Shown: piece by piece, positions 61,579-64,000 of the stretch
Layout: each line of letters opens with the position of its first letter
How positions within the stretch are numbered: position 1 is the first letter of the stretch
Origin: Piscinibacter lacus
GTDB taxonomy: Bacteria; Pseudomonadota; Gammaproteobacteria; Burkholderiales; Burkholderiaceae_C
Direction: 5' to 3'
NCBI RefSeq assembly: GCF_016735685.1
Contig: NZ_JAERRA010000001.1
Coordinates: 2,046,001-2,110,000, forward strand
DNA length: 64,000 nucleotides
Notes under the pieces: model-generated
Told to the model about the DNA's origin: nothing
The model's input: only the letters and a program-made list of their open reading frames with translations
Database searches by the model: none
Translations under genes and position numbers: made by a program

Positions 61579-62487
61579 TCAGCCCGCGGCGGGCGGGGTC
61601 TGGCGCAGGAAGTCGAGCAGGTCGGCATGGACCGGCGCGATCCAGCGCAGGTCCCGCGAAAGCGCGGCGGCCAGCGTGATGTGGGTGCTGGTGTCGTAGA
61701 TCTTCTCCGTCACCGCGCCGCCGGCCGCGCGCAGCGCCCGGGCCAGGCCCTGGGTGTTGCGCTGCGGATGGACCAGCCAGTCACTGAGCGGCGCGGCCAG
61801 GAAGGCCGGGCGCGGCGGGCTGAGGGCTGCGGCATGGACCAGGGGCTGCGAATCGGGCGGCACCTCGGGATGGTGGAAGACCGGCTGCACCTCGCGGTTG
61901 CGGATCGGCGTGAAGTCATAGGGCCCGGCCAGGCCGGCCCAGCCGGCCAGGTCGCGCGGATGCAGGCCCTGGGCGCCCAGCCAGCGCGGGTCCAGCGCCA
62001 GCATGGCCGCGTTGTAGGCCCCGGCGCTGTGGCCGGCGACGAAGCTGCGGCGCCGATCCAGCGGGCCGCGACCGGCCTCGGCACGCAGCCAGGCATAGGC
62101 GCGTGCGCTGTCCTGCAGGAAGTCCGGGTAGCGGACCTCGGGGTAGAGCCGGTAGTCGGCCACCGCACAGGCGATGCCGGCCGCGGCAAAAGCCTCGCCG
62201 ACGAAGCGGTAGTCGGCGCGCTCGCCGCGGTTCCAGGAGCCGCCGTAGAAGAACAGCAGCCAGGGGTGGCCGGCCGCCGGCACGGGGCCGACCGGCAAGT
62301 AGAGGTCGAGCTTCTGGCGCGGATGCGGGCCGTAGCCCAGGGCGCCTAAAAAGCGGTGGGTGTCGGCGGGCACGCGTTCGTTGATCGCCGTGGCCGAGCA
62401 GCCGGCCAGGCCGGCCAGCATCAGGCCGCCGCCGGCCAGCAGGCGTCGGCGCAGCGGCTGCGAGGGCAAGGGCAGTGCGTCGCTCAT
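61579..62487 (-). CDS. Alpha/beta hydrolase, probable lipoprotein
   Basis: A 302-residue esterase-like protein. The N-terminus RRRLLAGGGLMLAGLAGC has a lipobox with Cys30 and a twin-Arg flavour. The fold shows the oxyanion motif FFYGGSW near 78, the nucleophile elbow GHSAGAYNA near 144, an Asp in PLSDWLVH and the likely catalytic His in DTSTHITLA near 270. This matches the carboxylesterase/BD-FAE-like group. Its start overlaps the dnaB stop (ATGA), so it may be expressed from the dnaB transcript. Substrate unknown. Confidence 0.87.
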   Translation of the reverse strand: MSDALPLPSQPLRRRLLAGGGLMLAGLAGCSATAINERVPADTHRFLGALGYGPHPRQKLDLYLPVGPVPAAGHPWLLFFYGGSWNRGERADYRFVGEAFAAAGIACAVADYRLYPEVRYPDFLQDSARAYAWLRAEAGRGPLDRRRSFVAGHSAGAYNAAMLALDPRWLGAQGLHPRDLAGWAGLAGPYDFTPIRNREVQPVFHHPEVPPDSQPLVHAAALSPPRPAFLAAPLSDWLVHPQRNTQGLARALRAAGGAVTEKIYDTSTHITLAAALSRDLRWIAPVHADLLDFLRQTPPAAG

Positions 62488-63890
62488 TCGGCGACACCGC
62501 CGACATAGCCCGGCGCCAGGTTCTCGAAGCGGGTCAGGGGCCGGATGAAGGCCAGCTTGACCGTGCCCACCGGACCATTCCGCTGCTTGGCGATGATGAT
62601 CTCGGCGATGCCCGGCTCCTTGCAGGCGTCCTTGGTGTAGTACTCGTCGCGGTAGATGAACATGATCACGTCGGCATCTTGCTCGATGGCACCGGATTCC
62701 CGCAGGTCGGACATCATGGGCCGCTTGTCGGTGCGGCTTTCGACCGAGCGGTTGAGCTGCGAGAGCGCGATCACCGGGCATTGCAGCTCCTTGGCCAGGG
62801 ACTTGAGGCCGCGCGAGATCTCGCCCAGCTCGGTGGCGCGGTTCTCCTCGCTGCCGCCCGAGCCGCTCATGAGCTGCAGGTAGTCCACGACGATCAGGCC
62901 CAGCTTGCCGCAGGTCCGGGCCTGGCGGCGCGCGCGGGCGCGCAGCTCGGCCGGGCTCAGGCCGGGCGTCTCGTCGATGAAGAGGCTGACATTGCGCAGG
63001 CGCTCGACGGCCTCGGAAAGCTGGCCCCATTCATGGTCGGCCAGCTTGCCGGTGCGCAGGTGCTGCTGGTCGATGCGGCCCAGCGAGCCGACCATCCGCA
63101 GCGCAAGCTGGGCCGCGCCCATTTCCATCGAGAAGACGACCGCCGGCAGGCCCTCCTGAACGGCCACATGCTCGGCGATGTTCAGCGCGAAAGCGGTCTT
63201 GCCCATCGAGGGCCGCGCGGCCAGCACGACCATGTCGCCGGGCTGCAAGCCGGCGGTCATCTTGTCGAGGTCGTAGAAGCCGGTGCGCACGCCGGTCACG
63301 TCGTCGGCACCGTGGTCGGCCAGTTCCTGCACGCGGTCGAGCAGTTGCACGACCAGGCTGTCCATGCTCTGGAAGCCATTGCGGTTGCGGCTGCCCTCTT
63401 CGCCGATGCGCAGGATCTTGTTCTCGGCCTCGTCGAGGATGGTCGCCACCGGCCGGCCCTGCGGATTGAAGGCGGCGGTGGCGATCTCGTCGCTCGTGGC
63501 CACCAGCTTGCGCAGCACCGCACGCTCGCGGACGATCTCCGCATAGCGCCGCAGATTGGCGGCGCTGGGCACGCTCTGCGCCAGGGCATTGAGGTAGACC
63601 AGACCCCCGACCTGATCGGCCTTGCCCAGGCTGGTCAGTTGCTCATGCACGGTGATCACGTCGGCCGGCTTGGCCTGGCCGACCAGCGCGCCGATGGCGG
63701 CATAGATCAGGCGATGCTCGTGGCGGTAGAAGTCGCTGTCGGTCAGCAGGTCGCCGGCGCGGTCCCAGGCCGAGTTGTCGATCAGCAGGCCGCCGAGCAC
63801 GCTTTGCTCGGCCTCGATCGAGTGCGGCGGGACGCGCAGGCGAGCCACTTCGGCATCGGGCGGGGCGGAGGGATCGAGCAAGACGGTCAT
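62484..63890 (-). CDS. dnaB: Replicative DNA helicase DnaB
   Basis: The 468-residue hexameric replication helicase. The N-terminal domain (about 20-125) binds primase: PPHSIEAEQSVLGGLLIDN. The RecA-like domain has Walker A ARPSMGKTAFAL near 208, Walker B LGLIVVDYLQLMSG and ALSQLNRSVE. Length and order are normal and no intein is present. Upstream (63891 to the window end) I see only its promoter region and a T/A-rich tract that may belong to a neighbouring terminator. Confidence 0.97.
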   Translation of the reverse strand: MTVLLDPSAPPDAEVARLRVPPHSIEAEQSVLGGLLIDNSAWDRAGDLLTDSDFYRHEHRLIYAAIGALVGQAKPADVITVHEQLTSLGKADQVGGLVYLNALAQSVPSAANLRRYAEIVRERAVLRKLVATSDEIATAAFNPQGRPVATILDEAENKILRIGEEGSRNRNGFQSMDSLVVQLLDRVQELADHGADDVTGVRTGFYDLDKMTAGLQPGDMVVLAARPSMGKTAFALNIAEHVAVQEGLPAVVFSMEMGAAQLALRMVGSLGRIDQQHLRTGKLADHEWGQLSEAVERLRNVSLFIDETPGLSPAELRARARRQARTCGKLGLIVVDYLQLMSGSGGSEENRATELGEISRGLKSLAKELQCPVIALSQLNRSVESRTDKRPMMSDLRESGAIEQDADVIMFIYRDEYYTKDACKEPGIAEIIIAKQRNGPVGTVKLAFIRPLTRFENLAPGYVGGVAE

Positions 63891-63896
63891 CCGAAG

Positions 63897-63902
63897 ATCT
63901 TA
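63897..63902 (-). promoter_or_regulatory. Putative -10 element of dnaB
   Basis: TAAGAT (63902 to 63897, minus strand) ends 6 nt before the ATG at 63890; no ribosome binding site fits between them. Confidence 0.4.
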
Positions 63903-64000
63903 CGGGCAGCCTGCGGCCTGCCCTGGGGACAAGCCTGTGGACAAGCTGGGGGTCTGGGTCGGACAAGGGCCCAGCCGGCGGACGGCAAGAAAAAAGGCCG

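Noticed and set aside
63931..63950. DnaA-box-like TGTGGACAA upstream of dnaB
   Set aside because: One near-match with one mismatch in GC-rich DNA, with no cluster of boxes and no AT-rich region; not an origin.

Overview
The window is about 64 kb of very GC-rich DNA. Gene content and order (lolC-lolD, an RpfE-type gene next to recJ, dnaG-rpoD, hemH-hslR, grpE-dnaK-dnaJ) fit a betaproteobacterium of the order Burkholderiales, most plausibly the Rubrivivax/Leptothrix/Ideonella/Roseateles group. That placement is inferred from gene order and composition; there is no rRNA gene here to confirm it. I saw no rRNA, tRNA, CRISPR array, integrase or transposase gene.

Layout. 1-5.9 kb: TraB/GumN-like protein, LolD and a single LolC/E-type permease, RpfE-type protein, RecJ. 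5.9-7.3 kb: a lower-GC insertion with a GIY-YIG/DUF4357 protein and about 500 bp with no gene. 7.3-11.5 kb: PQQ-type sugar dehydrogenase, a 10-bp tandem repeat, a GerMN-domain protein, and an OmpR-type response regulator with its kinase. 11.5-16.1 kb: a compact five-gene minus-strand operon (thermostable-hemolysin-family protein, AMP-forming ligase, heme-oxygenase-like metalloenzyme, short-chain dehydrogenase, TPR protein), the best candidate here for an undescribed biosynthetic pathway. 16.2-28.1 kb: housekeeping and metabolic genes (PHP phosphoesterase, M48 protease, RlmD, an MBL hydrolase, a PAS chemoreceptor, a GDT1-type Mn exporter, GloA, MocA with a two-subunit molybdenum hydroxylase, PdxH). 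28.2-37.3 kb: a lower-GC defence island with a RelE/ParE-Phd toxin-antitoxin pair and a type I restriction-modification operon hsdM-hsdS-X-hsdR, where X is a membrane/coiled-coil protein translationally coupled to hsdR. 37.4-40.4 kb: a ZnuD-like TonB receptor with a His-rich companion. 40.4-53.3 kb: MsrA, then DnaG and RpoD, a class III cyclase-FHA protein overlapping rpoD, a HAD phosphatase, HemH, Hsp15, and the heat-shock genes grpE, dnaK and dnaJ with recognisable sigma-32 promoters, followed by a broken eptA remnant. 53.4-63.9 kb: a PA0069-type radical SAM protein, a five-gene heavy-metal RND efflux locus (czcI, czcC-like, His-rich membrane protein, czcB-like, czcA-like), a lipoprotein alpha/beta hydrolase and DnaB.

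How parts work together. The RND locus and the TonB/His-rich pair point to tight control of zinc-like metals, and the GDT1 protein to manganese export. The restriction island with its toxin-antitoxin pair is a self-stabilising defence module. Two sigma-32 promoters, a terminator upstream and a hairpin before dnaJ explain how the chaperone operon can be heat-induced with a graded output. In at least nine genes a -10-like hexamer ends only 5-9 nt before the start codon, which suggests leaderless or nearly leaderless mRNAs are common in this organism.
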